Part shown: positions 42,537-51,818 of the stretch, one piece after another | Layout of the letters: each line of letters begins with the position of its first letter | Numbering within the stretch: the first letter of the stretch is position 1 | Source of the DNA: Solirubrobacter soli DSM 22325 | Lineage (GTDB): Bacteria; Actinomycetota; Thermoleophilia; Solirubrobacterales; Solirubrobacteraceae | Direction: 5' to 3' | Length of the DNA stretch: 64,000 nucleotides | NCBI RefSeq assembly: GCF_000423665.1 | Contig: NZ_KE384070.1 | Span: 594,297 to 658,296 of the forward strand | Position numbers and translations under genes: made by a program | The notes under the pieces: model-generated | The model's database searches: none | Told to the model about the DNA's origin: nothing | What the model saw: only the letters and a program-made list of their open reading frames with translations

Positions 42537-43478
42537 TCAGCGGTGTCGGTCGAACTCTTCGGCGACGGACCGCATGTGCGCCTCGAGCTCGGTGAGGAAC
42601 TCCCGCACGCCCGGTGACACACGGGTTCCCGGCCGCACGATGATGGCGTGGGTCTCGTAGAGCGCGGGGCTGAACGGCACGGTGCTCAGCCCTTTGGGAA
42701 AGTACGGAGCGCGCGTGTAGGCGTAGGGGATGTACGTGTCGCCGATTCCCGCGGCGACGAGGCTCATCGCGATGTCCTTGAGCTCGACCTCGACCTTCAA
42801 CTCCAACCGCAGACCTTGCGCCTGCGCGCGTTCGGCGAGGAGTCGCCGGATCGGGTCGTTGTCGGCGGACTCCGCGTCATAGAAGACCAGCGGCCTGTCC
42901 GCGAGGCGCTCGATCGTCGCGGGCTCACGCGTGCGTTCAGGGAAGGCGCTGACATAGAGCACTTCGTCGCGGACGATCGGATGCACCTCGAGCTTGTCGT
43001 CGTCGATCGGCAGGGCGACGACGCCGGCCTCGAGCTCGCCGCGCCGGACGCGCTCGGTGATCGTCGAGGAGTTGTTGCCGATGAGGCGCAGGGAGACGTC
43101 GGGGTGGCGTCGCAGGAACGAGACCGCGAGCTCGTCGAGGCGCCAGGCGGACGGCTCGCCGAAGACGCCGATCGCGATCGTTCCGCTGCGCAGGCCGGTC
43201 AGCTCGCCCACGCTGTCGGCGCCGTCCTCGACGGCCCGCAGGCTGCGCGTCGCGTGTTGGGCGAACGCCTCGCCCGCCTCGGTGAGCGTCACGCCGCGGC
43301 CGGCACGGACGAACAGATCGGCGCCGAGGGCGTTCTCGAGCTTGCGGATCTGCTCGGCCACCGCCGGCTGGGAGACCCGCAGTGCCTCCGCGGCCGCGGT
43401 GAACGAGCCGTACTCGGCGGCAGCGCAGAAGCAACGGATCTGCTGCAACGACAAAAGCTCTGCCTTGGAGTGCTCCAA
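42537..43478 (-). CDS. LysR-family transcriptional regulator
   Basis: 313-aa LTTR with an N-terminal winged helix-turn-helix (about 10-70: LQQIRCFCAAAEYGSFTAAA, then LRVSQPAVAEQIRKLENALG) and a substrate-binding domain to about 300. It lies 46 bp downstream of the aldehyde dehydrogenase end, on the same strand as the amine oxidase/DHDPS/ALDH operon. It is therefore a candidate regulator of that operon, although LTTRs are more often divergent. The co-inducer is unknown. The following 194 bp (42343-42536) separate it from the M28 gene and hold no gene. Confidence 0.92.
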   Translation of the reverse strand: MEHSKAELLSLQQIRCFCAAAEYGSFTAAAEALRVSQPAVAEQIRKLENALGADLFVRAGRGVTLTEAGEAFAQHATRSLRAVEDGADSVGELTGLRSGTIAIGVFGEPSAWRLDELAVSFLRRHPDVSLRLIGNNSSTITERVRRGELEAGVVALPIDDDKLEVHPIVRDEVLYVSAFPERTREPATIERLADRPLVFYDAESADNDPIRRLLAERAQAQGLRLELKVEVELKDIAMSLVAAGIGDTYIPYAYTRAPYFPKGLSTVPFSPALYETHAIIVRPGTRVSPGVREFLTELEAHMRSVAEEFDRHR

Positions 43479-43524
43479 GGACGCAACCCTACCTTGCGGC
43501 TCGGGGCCGTCACGATGACCGCGG

Positions 43525-44960
43525 TCATCGGAGGTTGATCATCGCGTGCTTGACGCGGGTGTAGTCGTCCAGCGCGTACGTGGAGAGGTCCTTCCCGTAC
43601 CCGGATTCCTTGAAGCCGCCGTGTGGCATCTCCGACAGGAAGGGGAGGTGGTCGTTGACCCACACGCAGCCGAAGTCGAGCGCGCGGATCGCGTTCATGG
43701 CGACGCCGACGTCGCGCGTCCACACAGACGCCGCGAGGCCGTACGGGACGTCGTTGGCGAAGCGGATCGCCTCGTCGGCGTCGGCCACGCGCTGGACGGT
43801 GATGACCGGTCCGAACACCTCGCTCTGGACGATCTCCGCGTCCTGCGCCACACCGGTGACGATCGTCGGCTCGACGAAGAAGCCGGTGTCACGGCCGGCG
43901 GAGCCGCCGAGCAGGACGTTGGCGCCCGCGCCCGCCGCGCGATCGAGGAAGCCGAGCACGCGCTGTTGTTGGGCGGCCGAGACGACCGGACCCATCTCGA
44001 TCGCGTCGCCCTCGGCCGGATCGCCCACCCGCAGCGATTGCGCCGCCGGCACGAGCTCCTCCAGCAGCGCGTCGTAGATGCCGGGCGTGGCGATGACGCG
44101 CGTCGCGGCGGTGCAGTCCTGGCCCGTGTTGCAGAAGCCGGCGATCCGCAGCCCGGCGGCGACCGCGGCCGGGTCGGCGTCGTCGAGCACCACGACCGGC
44201 GCCTTGCCGCCGAGCTCGAGGTGCACGCGCTTGAGGCTGTCGGCCGCGGCGCGCGCGATCCACTTGCCGGTCCCGACGCTGCCGGTGAGCGAGACGAGCG
44301 CGACGTCCCGGTGGGTGACGACGCCGCGGCCGACCGGATCGCCCTCGCCGGTGATCACGTTCAGCACGCCGGGCGGAAGGATCTCCGCCGCCAGCTCGCC
44401 CAGCCGCAGGGTGCTCAGTGGCGTATCTCCGATGGCTTCAGGACCACCACATTGCCGGCCGCGAGCGCGGGTGCGATCTTCCAGATCGCCATCATCAGCG
44501 GGTAGTTCCAGGGCGCGATCTGGCCGACGATGCCGACCGGCTCGCGGCGGACGAACGAGGTGTGCGACGGGCTGTACTCGCCGGCCGCGGGCGCGTGCAT
44601 CGTGCGCGCCGCGCCGGCGAAGAAGCGCAGCTCGTCCGAGCAGATCGGCAGCTCCTCCGCCGCCAGCGACCTCGGCTTGCCGACGTTCGCTGACTCGATC
44701 GCCTCGAGCTCGGCCCGGTTGGCGTCGACGGCATCCGCGAGCGCGAGCAGCGCATCCATCCGCTCGCCGGGCGTGGTGCGGCCCCACGCGACGCGCGCCT
44801 CGCGGGCGGCCGCCACCGCACGCTCCACGTCGGCCTGCGTGCCCTCGGGCACGCGGCCGATCACCTGGCCGTCGGCCGGGTTGATGATCTCGCGCGTGCC
44901 GCCCTCGACCGCGTCGGCGAGCTCGCCGCCGACGAGGTTGCGCATGTCCACGGCGGTCAC
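43525..44960 (-). pseudogene. Aldehyde dehydrogenase with a single-base frameshift
   Basis: NAD-dependent aldehyde dehydrogenase of the betaine/aminobutyraldehyde type, about 478 aa if the frame is repaired. The first frame starts at GTG 44960 and runs to LKPSE near 44426. The rest continues in the next frame from DTPLSTLRLGEL, with the catalytic Glu in LELGGKAPVVV, the nucleophile Cys in NTGQDCTAATR and SEVFGPV. The junction reads TCGGAGATACG on the minus strand, where one more G would restore the frame. It is therefore either a real recent inactivation or a sequencing error. The start overlaps the DHDPS stop (GTGA), so it is the third gene of the operon. Confidence 0.85.
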
Positions 44961-45835
44961 GCGACCGGTGCGGCGGTCGCGATCTCGACCAGCTCGGCCA
45001 GGCGGGCGACCGACTCCTCCTCGAGCTCGAGGAACGGCGCGCGGACCGGGCCGGTGGTGTTCCCCACGAGCCGGGCGGCGGTCTTGACGCCGGCCGAGTA
45101 GCTGATCGTCTCGAGGTAGTGGCAGAGCGGCCAGATGCGCGCCCACAGCTCGCGCGCCGCGGGCAGGTCGATGTCATCGATCAGCAGGCGGTGCAGCTCG
45201 ACGGCCTGCTCGGGGATGATCGATGCCACACCCCACACGACCGCCTCGACGCCCGCGGCCAGCGCGTGGAAGGTGTGCGTGTCGTAGCCGTTGAGCAGCG
45301 TCGGCCCGTCGGTCTGGATCAGCTCCTGCGCGAACGAGGCGTCGCCGCCGGTGTCCTTCAGGCAGGCGATCGGGAGCTCGCGCAGCTGCTCGGCGGTCAG
45401 GGTCACGCCCGAGACGCCGGGCATGTTGTAGTACGTGATCGGGATCGAGATCGCGGCCGCCACCGCGTCGAAGTGGGCCTTCAGCTCGCGCCACGCGGGC
45501 GCGTCGTAGAAGGGCGGGATGATCATCACCGAGGCCGCGCCGGCCTGCTCGGCGTGGACGCTGAGCTCGACCGTCTCGCGCGTCGAGAGGGCGCTCGTGC
45601 CCGCGACCACGGGGACGCGCCCCGCGGCGGCCTCGACGGTGACCTCGATCAGCGTTCGGCGCTCGGCGTTGGTGAGCGTCGTGAACTCGCCAGTGCTGCC
45701 GCCCGGGACCAAGCCGCCGACGCCGGCTTCGATCAGCCGGTCGACGAACGCGCGCAGCGCGTCGGTGTCGATGCCGTTCCCGTCCTCGGTGAACGGGGTG
45801 ATCATGGCGGGAAGAACCCCGTGGAACTCAGACAT
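44957..45835 (-). CDS. Dihydrodipicolinate synthase-family lyase/aldolase
   Basis: 292-aa class I aldolase of the DHDPS/NAL superfamily. The Schiff-base lysine is in ACLKDTGGD (K160), the catalytic tyrosine in ITYYNMPG (Y135/Y136), and the GGSTGEF loop is present. In catabolic operons such proteins act as deaminases, dehydratases or keto-acid aldolases rather than in lysine synthesis. Here it lies between an FAD amine oxidase (8-nt overlap) and an aldehyde dehydrogenase (4-nt overlap). An oxidation, cleavage or deamination, and aldehyde-oxidation route is therefore likely. No lysine genes are near. Confidence 0.92.
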   Translation of the reverse strand: MSEFHGVLPAMITPFTEDGNGIDTDALRAFVDRLIEAGVGGLVPGGSTGEFTTLTNAERRTLIEVTVEAAAGRVPVVAGTSALSTRETVELSVHAEQAGAASVMIIPPFYDAPAWRELKAHFDAVAAAISIPITYYNMPGVSGVTLTAEQLRELPIACLKDTGGDASFAQELIQTDGPTLLNGYDTHTFHALAAGVEAVVWGVASIIPEQAVELHRLLIDDIDLPAARELWARIWPLCHYLETISYSAGVKTAARLVGNTTGPVRAPFLELEEESVARLAELVEIATAAPVA

Positions 45836-47141
45836 GGGTGACCTCTCGGATCAGTGAGTCGACTCGTTCTGCCGCGGCGAGCCCGGTCTGGGCGGCGGCC
45901 TCCATCGTGCCCAGCGCGGCGAAGTAGTCGCCGGCCAGGTGCAGGTTCTGCTCGGCGCCGAGGGCGCCCTCGAGCGCGGGCTGGAGCCGGCCGCGGCCGG
46001 GGCTCGCATAGACGTTGCCGAGCTCCCAGCGGCGAACCGTCGCGTTCGCGATCACGCCCCGCGTGCGCGGGTACATCGCGTGCAGGTCGGCGAGGAAACG
46101 CTCGACGATCACCTCGTCCGACTCACGCATCAGCGTCGCCGCCGCCTGGGCGCCGGTGAAGAGCATCAGCGACCCACCGGGCTTGCGCGGACCGACGCGC
46201 AGAGCGTGCGCCTGGTTGGTGAACATGTCGAACGCGCGGCCGGGCGTGGCGATCGCGTAGACGCCGTCGTAGGGCATGGGCGTCGTCTCGTTCGTCTCGA
46301 CCGCGACGCTCAGGAACGCGCCGTACGTGAGCTTCGAGAGCGCGTCCGCTGTGCGCTCGGCCACGGGGGCGACGAGCGGCGCCGCGTAGGGCGCGTTCGC
46401 GGCCATGATCACGTGCCGGGCGCGGATCTCCTCCCCGCCGACCGAGAGCACCAGCTCGCCGCCGTCCGGCCGGACGGCGTCCACGCGGCTGTCCACCCGG
46501 GCGCGGTCGCCGAGCTCGCGGCCGATCGCCGCGGGCAGCTCCCCGGTCCCGCCGCGCAGGTTGCGGGAGATCAGCGAGCCCTTGCCCGCCCACACGATCG
46601 CGAACAAGCCGACGCCGGCGCCCGCGGCGAGCTCGTCCAGCTCCCCCGTGGCACGCCGCGCCGCGCCGGCGAAGATCATCCGGACCTTCGGCGGCAGCGG
46701 GCCGAGGAACTCCGCGAACGTGCGGTCGTTCATGAACTCGTACTTGTTCGGCGCGGCGTTGTAGCGGCGCACCGCGAGCTGCACCTTCAAGCCCGCGCGG
46801 GCGAAGGCGATCCGCTCGCGGACCGACAGCGGGAGGCGGAACGGATAGGACTCCACGCGCCCGCCTTCGATGATCGTCCGGTCCACGGCAAGGCCCATCA
46901 TGCCGCCGAAGACCGGCACGGTCTCGAGCTTGCACTCGGTCGCCATGCGGTCGACGAGCGAGCCGGGCGACGGGAACAGATGCGCGCCGTAGTTCAGCCA
47001 GTAGTCGCCGCACGGGTCGGAGCGCATCCGCCCGCCGAGCCGATCACTCCCTTCCAGCAGCAGGATGTCGCGGTGACGCAGGCGCCAGGCCGCTGAGAGT
47101 CCGGCGATCCCGCCGCCGACGATCACCACATCGCGAGTCAT
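45828..47141 (-). CDS. FAD-dependent amine oxidase/desaturase family protein
   Basis: 437-aa flavoprotein with the N-terminal FAD motif VVIVGGGIAGLSAAWRL, then LEGSDRLGGRM, and the C-terminal FAD region LHLAGDYFAALGTMEAAAQ typical of the amine oxidase superfamily. Members oxidise amines or act as protoporphyrinogen- or carotenoid-type desaturases; the operon context favours an amine. It is the first gene of the three-gene operon; the 81-bp gap in front (47142-47222) should carry the promoter. Its stop overlaps the start of the DHDPS-family gene. Confidence 0.9.
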   Translation of the reverse strand: MTRDVVIVGGGIAGLSAAWRLRHRDILLLEGSDRLGGRMRSDPCGDYWLNYGAHLFPSPGSLVDRMATECKLETVPVFGGMMGLAVDRTIIEGGRVESYPFRLPLSVRERIAFARAGLKVQLAVRRYNAAPNKYEFMNDRTFAEFLGPLPPKVRMIFAGAARRATGELDELAAGAGVGLFAIVWAGKGSLISRNLRGGTGELPAAIGRELGDRARVDSRVDAVRPDGGELVLSVGGEEIRARHVIMAANAPYAAPLVAPVAERTADALSKLTYGAFLSVAVETNETTPMPYDGVYAIATPGRAFDMFTNQAHALRVGPRKPGGSLMLFTGAQAAATLMRESDEVIVERFLADLHAMYPRTRGVIANATVRRWELGNVYASPGRGRLQPALEGALGAEQNLHLAGDYFAALGTMEAAAQTGLAAAERVDSLIREVTHV

Positions 47142-47222
47142 GCGGCGTATGGTCGGCGACGAGCCGCGCTCCAGGTAGACCCTCTTGCTTGGTGCGGGCC
47201 AAGGCCGAGCTTTCGGGTCGCG

Positions 47223-48101
47223 CTACGCGAAGGCGGTGACGACCCAGACGCCGGCGCGGCTGTAGATCGATCCGTCGGGCCGCTGCCGGCCGGCGTAGTG
47301 CGCGGCGAGCGCCTCGGCGATCTCCGGGCGGCGGCTCTCGCCGTGCTCGCCGTTGAGGCGGATCAGCTCCGCGCCGGGGCCGATCGCGAGCATCGCGTCG
47401 AGCGCCTCGTCCATGTTCGCGCCGAGGAAGTAGTCGAAGTCGCGGGGATGGAGCTCGATGCCGGTGAACCCGGCGGCGGCGAGGATCCCGCGCGTCGTCT
47501 CCGGGTTGCCGAGCGAGAACGGACCCGGCCCGCACGTGTCGGCGTCGTACTCGTCCGGCCGCGTGAGGAACCGCTGGACCACTTGCTCGGTGTCCGCCCA
47601 CATCGGGCTCTCGGTCTTGCGCCGCCAGCAGATCATGACCAGCATCCCGCCCGGCTTGAGGGCGCCCCGGATCGCCCGCATCGCCGGGACGGGCGCGGCG
47701 AAGAACTGCGTCCCCATGCGCGAGAACGCGTAATCGTGGACCGACTCCCACACCGCGGTCTGCGCATCGGAGGTCTCGAAGCCGATGTTCTCGGCGCCCG
47801 CCTCGACCGCCTCTTGCACGGCGTCCTGGATGAAGTGCGGCGACGAGTCCGTGCCGAGCGCGAACCCGTCCGGCCCGACGAGCTGCGCCAATCGCTGCGT
47901 CGTCTCGCCGAACCCGCAGCCGATGTCGATGCAGCGCCCCGCATGCGGCGGCGGGAACTGCTCGAACACCTCTTCGGTGAGCCCGTCGAGCGCGCCGACG
48001 AACACGTTGCGGTTCTGTTTCCAGCGCTCGTACAGGACCGTGTCCCATGCCCGTACGGCCTCTTCGTTGGTCGGTGCGATCGCGCCCGGTACTGTCGTCA
48101 T
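47223..48101 (-). CDS. SAM-dependent methyltransferase
   Basis: 292-aa class I methyltransferase. Motif I is CIDIGCGFGETT, with an acidic loop at LGTDSSPHFI and motif post-I at SDAQT. LKPGGMLVMICWRRK marks the post-core strand. ATG 48101 was chosen as the first in-frame start with the MTTVPGAIAP N-terminus. No substrate can be assigned. It shares strand and a short gap (41 bp) with the COG4705-like gene upstream, so the two may be co-transcribed. Confidence 0.9.
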   Translation of the reverse strand: MTTVPGAIAPTNEEAVRAWDTVLYERWKQNRNVFVGALDGLTEEVFEQFPPPHAGRCIDIGCGFGETTQRLAQLVGPDGFALGTDSSPHFIQDAVQEAVEAGAENIGFETSDAQTAVWESVHDYAFSRMGTQFFAAPVPAMRAIRGALKPGGMLVMICWRRKTESPMWADTEQVVQRFLTRPDEYDADTCGPGPFSLGNPETTRGILAAAGFTGIELHPRDFDYFLGANMDEALDAMLAIGPGAELIRLNGEHGESRRPEIAEALAAHYAGRQRPDGSIYSRAGVWVVTAFA

Positions 48102-48142
48102 TGACCGACGGTAGCCAGCGCCCCTGGCGATTTGGGAAAAGA

Positions 48143-48940
48143 TCAGCCTTCGGCCGGCTGAGGGATCGCGCGTGGACGCACTCGCTGCACGTCGGTCCGG
48201 CTGACCGCGGCGTACGCCACCAGCGCGGCGAAGACGATCAGTGCGAGGGCGCTGACGGTGCCGTCGCCGAGGCCCACGCCGGTGTCGACCCGGGCCTTGC
48301 CGAGCCAGTCGACGATCGAGGCGCCGAGCGGACGCGTGACGACGTAGGCGCTCCAGAAGGCCACGATCGGGTTCAGCAGGCCGCGCCACCAGAGCAGCGC
48401 GGGGATGGAGATGACGGCGGCGAAGAGGACGATCGAGGCGAAGAACCCGAGGTGCAGGGTGATCGCGGTGAGGTCGCCCGCGGCGGTGCCGAGCGCGAAG
48501 GTGGCCAGCACGGCGCTCCAGTAGTAGCGCTCGCGCCGGCGGGTGGTGATGCTGTGGATCGAGAGGGTGCCTTCACTGCGATGCCACCGGTAGAACACGA
48601 GCGCGGTGATCGCGGCGAAGACCGGCGTGGTGACCGCGTAGGACACGCCGGTTCCGTCCTTGAGGACGTCGGCGACCATGGTGCCGAAGATCGCGACCAT
48701 CGCGACCGCGAACCAGTACACGGATGCGCGATACGTGCGCTGGCGGAGTTGGAGACGCATCGCGAACGCGAAGCCGAGGACGCCGATCGCGCCTCCGATC
48801 GGGATGCTCTTCTGACCGAGGAAGTCCGACATGGACTCGCCCATGCCGGTGGTCAAGACCTTGATCGCCCAGAAGAGCAGCGTGATCTCCGGCACCTTTG
48901 CAGCGAGCGGCTCGAGCCGCTCGGCGGATGACCGTTTCAT
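48143..48940 (-). CDS. COG4705-like multi-pass membrane protein
   Basis: 265-aa membrane protein with about seven helices. Conserved segments include PEITLLFWAIKVLTTGMGES, the central SIHSITTRRRERYYWSAVLATFALGTAAGD and FWSAYVVTRPLGASIVDWL. The same three segments occur in the C-terminal part of the protein at 62370-63608, so the two are paralogues. The family has no firmly established function; a transport-type role is possible. ATG 48940 is divergent from the epimerase gene (132-bp gap). Confidence 0.88.
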   Translation of the reverse strand: MKRSSAERLEPLAAKVPEITLLFWAIKVLTTGMGESMSDFLGQKSIPIGGAIGVLGFAFAMRLQLRQRTYRASVYWFAVAMVAIFGTMVADVLKDGTGVSYAVTTPVFAAITALVFYRWHRSEGTLSIHSITTRRRERYYWSAVLATFALGTAAGDLTAITLHLGFFASIVLFAAVISIPALLWWRGLLNPIVAFWSAYVVTRPLGASIVDWLGKARVDTGVGLGDGTVSALALIVFAALVAYAAVSRTDVQRVRPRAIPQPAEG

Positions 48941-49072
48941 CCGAATCCTTTCGTCGTTTGAGCGCGACAGCGATGTCGCCCGCCCACCGTCGCGACCGTG
49001 GATGAGACGAGACCGAGATTCAGGCCGCTGGTCAGGTTGCATTCAGTTGGGGTTCGCGACCCTGGTCGCATC

Positions 49073-50182
49073 ATGTCGACCGTTCTCGTCACCGGAGGCT
49101 CCGGGTTCATCGGGTCGCACGTCGTCGACCGCCTGATCGAAGCCGGGCACGAGCCCCGCATCTATGACTTGAGGCGATCTCCGTGGCACCCGGACGTTCC
49201 GGCGATGCTCGGCGACCTCTGCGATCTCAAAGGCCTCGGTGTGGCCATGAGCGGCTGTAGTGCGGTGATCCATCTCGCCGCCTCGGCGGATGTCAACGAG
49301 GTGGTGGCGGATCCGGTGGAGGCCGAGCGGCGCAACGCGTCCGGCACGTTGCGGGTGCTGGAGGCGGCACGTCACGCCGGTGTCGGGCGGGTGGTGTACG
49401 CGTCGACGATCTGGACCTACTCCGACACGCCCGCCGAGGTGCACGAGGAGTCCCTGCCGCTGCATCCGCCGGCGCATCTGTACACCGCGACGAAGCTGGC
49501 CGGGGAGCTGTATTGCCACGCGTATCGCGAGCTCTATGGGCTCGAGTCGACGATCCTGCGCTTCGGCATCCCGTATGGCCCGCGGGCTCGTGCGGCGGCG
49601 GTCGTCCCGACGTTCACCGCGAAGGCGCTGGCGGGGGAGCCGTTGACGATCGCCGGGGACGGCTCGCAGTCGCGGCGGTTCGTGTACGTGGAGGACCTCG
49701 CCGACGGGGTCGTGCTGGCGCTCGCCACCCCGGCCGCGAACCGCACCTACAACCTGGTCGGAGCCGAGGACACCACGGTGCGCGAGATCGCCGAAGCGGT
49801 CCGCGATCAGCTCGGCGACGTCGAGATCCAGAGCGGGCCCGGCCGAGCGGCGGACTTCGCCGGCGCGCCGGTCAGCGGCGCCCTGGCGGCGAGCGAGCTG
49901 GGCTGGACGCCGACGACGCCGTTCGCCGAGGGCATGCGGCGCTACGTCGAGTGGCATCGCGCCCAGGAGTCCGTGACACCGGCGCCCGCGCGACGTCCTG
50001 GCTCGCTCGTGGGCGCGGCGATCGCGGCGGTGATCGTGGTCGCGCTCCTGTCGCCCTGGCCGGCGGAGCTCACCGAGTTGCGGCACGGCCACGGGCTCGT
50101 GCTGATCGCGCTCCTCTTCGCGGCCGTACTCGCGGTTCGCCTGTCGACCCCGCTCAGGACCCCGGCGTGGCGCAGCGAGTGA
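49073..50182 (+). CDS. NAD-dependent sugar epimerase/dehydratase with C-terminal membrane tail
   Basis: 369-aa extended SDR. It has the NAD motif VTGGSGFIGSH (residues 6-16), catalytic Tyr in LYTATKLAGE (YxxxK), and FGIPYGPRAR for the nucleotide sugar. Residues about 1-305 are a UDP-sugar epimerase-type domain. The last 60 residues add two hydrophobic helices (VGAAIAAVIVVALLSPW and LVLIALLFAAVLAVRLS), which is unusual for this family and would tether it to the membrane. The DegT-type aminotransferase starts within its last codons. ATG 49073 is 9 nt after GACCCT, reminiscent of the shared promoter hexamer. Confidence 0.9.
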   Translation: MSTVLVTGGSGFIGSHVVDRLIEAGHEPRIYDLRRSPWHPDVPAMLGDLCDLKGLGVAMSGCSAVIHLAASADVNEVVADPVEAERRNASGTLRVLEAARHAGVGRVVYASTIWTYSDTPAEVHEESLPLHPPAHLYTATKLAGELYCHAYRELYGLESTILRFGIPYGPRARAAAVVPTFTAKALAGEPLTIAGDGSQSRRFVYVEDLADGVVLALATPAANRTYNLVGAEDTTVREIAEAVRDQLGDVEIQSGPGRAADFAGAPVSGALAASELGWTPTTPFAEGMRRYVEWHRAQESVTPAPARRPGSLVGAAIAAVIVVALLSPWPAELTELRHGHGLVLIALLFAAVLAVRLSTPLRTPAWRSE

Positions 50183-51159
50183 TCCCGGGGCTGGATCGCT
50201 TCGCGATCGGCTTCGACGAACGCGATCGCGCGCGTCTGCACGCGCTGTGGGACGAGGTGCTCACGTCGCAGCGCTGGGCGGAAGGGCCGATGACCGAGCG
50301 CTTCGAGGCGGCCTGGTCGGCTTGGAACCGCATGCCGGCGGTCGCGTTCTCGGGATGGACGGGCGCGATGCTCGCGGCGCTGGAGTTCGCCCGGGTGCGC
50401 GACCAGACGGTGCTGGTGCCGTCGAACACGTTCATGGCGACGCCGCTGGCGGCGATCCACGCGGGCGCCCGGGTGGAGTTCGTGGACTGCAACCGCGAGG
50501 ACCTCTGCCTGTCGGCGGACGCGCTCGAGGCGGCGATCGCGCGCCACCGCCCGCGGGCCGTGATCCTGGTGCACATCGGCGGGCACCTCGCGTTCGACAC
50601 CCACCGGATCGCCGACATCTGCCGGGCGGCCGACGTGTTCCTCGTCGAGGACTGCGCGCACGCGCACGGCGCGTCCTGGCAGGGTCGCCGAGCCGGGACG
50701 TTCGGGGATGCGGGCACCTGGTCGTTCTATGCGACCAAGACGATCAGCACGGGGGAGGGCGGCATGCTCGTGACGCGCCACCAGGCCCTGCTGGACTTCG
50801 CGCGCGCGTTCCGCAACTACGGCAAGCCGTCGCATCAGGTCGACGGCTGGAACTTCCGGATGAACGAGTTCACGGCCGCGCTCGGGCTCGTCCAGACCGA
50901 GCGGCTGGACGAGATCGTGCGCTGGAAGAACGAGGCCGCCCGTGACCATCTGGACCCGGTCCACGGCGGGCGGCTGCAACTGCCCGACGGGATGGTCTCA
51001 GGGCTCTACAAGTACATCGTCTTCGACCCGATCCCCAACTCGACGGGCAAGGTCTACGACACGCCCTGTCACCGGGTGATGGGCCACCACGACGAGCTTC
51101 CGAACACGGACTGGGTCGCCCGGAACCACTGGTGCGTGCCGCTCTACTACCGGCCCTGA
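50167..51159 (+). CDS. DegT/DnrJ/EryC1/StrS-family aminotransferase
   Basis: 330-aa PLP-dependent sugar aminotransferase. The internal-aldimine lysine is in FYATKTISTGEGGM, with DCAHAHGA (PLP-ring Asp), NTFMATPLAAIHAG and RMNEFTAALGLVQ. It aminates a nucleotide-linked keto-sugar. GTG 50167 overlaps the epimerase end by 16 nt and has AGGA upstream; GTG 50179 overlapping the stop as GTGA is an alternative. The pair would make an amino sugar for an envelope polysaccharide. Its 3' end overlaps the opposite-strand deacetylase by 13 bp. Confidence 0.88.
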   Translation: MAQRVIPGLDRFAIGFDERDRARLHALWDEVLTSQRWAEGPMTERFEAAWSAWNRMPAVAFSGWTGAMLAALEFARVRDQTVLVPSNTFMATPLAAIHAGARVEFVDCNREDLCLSADALEAAIARHRPRAVILVHIGGHLAFDTHRIADICRAADVFLVEDCAHAHGASWQGRRAGTFGDAGTWSFYATKTISTGEGGMLVTRHQALLDFARAFRNYGKPSHQVDGWNFRMNEFTAALGLVQTERLDEIVRWKNEAARDHLDPVHGGRLQLPDGMVSGLYKYIVFDPIPNSTGKVYDTPCHRVMGHHDELPNTDWVARNHWCVPLYYRP

Positions 51160-51818
51160 ACGGCATCGAGGATGCGGGGCAGCGCGGCGACCGTCGCGCG
51201 CCACGATCCTGGAGCGCTGTAGTCGTCGCCGTCGTGGAGGAGGATCACGTCGCCGGTGGCGAGGTCGCGCGTCGCCTCGGCCGCGATCGACGCGGCGGTG
51301 GCGCCGGCGCGCCAGTCGTGACCCCAGCGCGACCACAGCAGCGGCGACCACCCGCGGGCCCGCACGAGCCCCAGTGCGGGCCACGAGTAGATCCCGTACG
51401 GCGCCCGATGCCAGGTCGGCGTCACGCCGGTGTGCGTGGCGATGACGTCGGCCGCGAGGTCGAGGTCGCGCCCGATGGCGGCGGGGGTGAGGCGGAGCAG
51501 ATTGCGATGGCGATGGCCGTGGACGCCGATCGTGTGCCCGCGCCGCGCGACCTCGGCCGCGACGTCCGGGGCGGCGAGGATCCGTTCGCCGACCATGAAG
51601 AACGTCGCGGTCACCCGCGCCGCGGACAACAGCTCCAGGACGGCGGGCGTGCCTTCGGGATGCGGGCCGTCGTCGAAGGTCAGCGTGATCCGCTCCAGCC
51701 GCCGGCGCACCCGCAACAGATCGGCGACCGGGGGAACGATCGGCGCGAGCGCGGGGAGGCACCAACCGCCTGCGAGCACCGCGCCGCCGAGCAGCGGAGC
51801 GTCAGCGCGTGAGCGCAT
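51147..51818 (-). CDS. Polysaccharide deacetylase (NodB domain)
   Basis: 223-aa CE4-type deacetylase. The catalytic base and metal Asp are in TFDDGPHP (D49/D50), metal His in GVHGHRHRN (H100/H104), with RAPYG and LLHDGDD for the remaining motifs. An N-terminal hydrophobic stretch (about 8-33) may anchor it. It removes N-acetyl groups from polysaccharide or peptidoglycan, which fits the adjacent amino-sugar genes. Its start overlaps the divergent DMT-type transporter start by 10 nt. Confidence 0.9.
   Translation of the reverse strand: MRSRADAPLLGGAVLAGGWCLPALAPIVPPVADLLRVRRRLERITLTFDDGPHPEGTPAVLELLSAARVTATFFMVGERILAAPDVAAEVARRGHTIGVHGHRHRNLLRLTPAAIGRDLDLAADVIATHTGVTPTWHRAPYGIYSWPALGLVRARGWSPLLWSRWGHDWRAGATAASIAAEATRDLATGDVILLHDGDDYSAPGSWRATVAALPRILDAVQGR

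Noticed and set aside
49019..49063. A shared-class promoter in front of the epimerase
   Set aside because: GACCCT stands 9 nt before the ATG as in the MBL case, but the -35 element (GGTTGC) and the repeats match poorly. Only mentioned in the gene entry.
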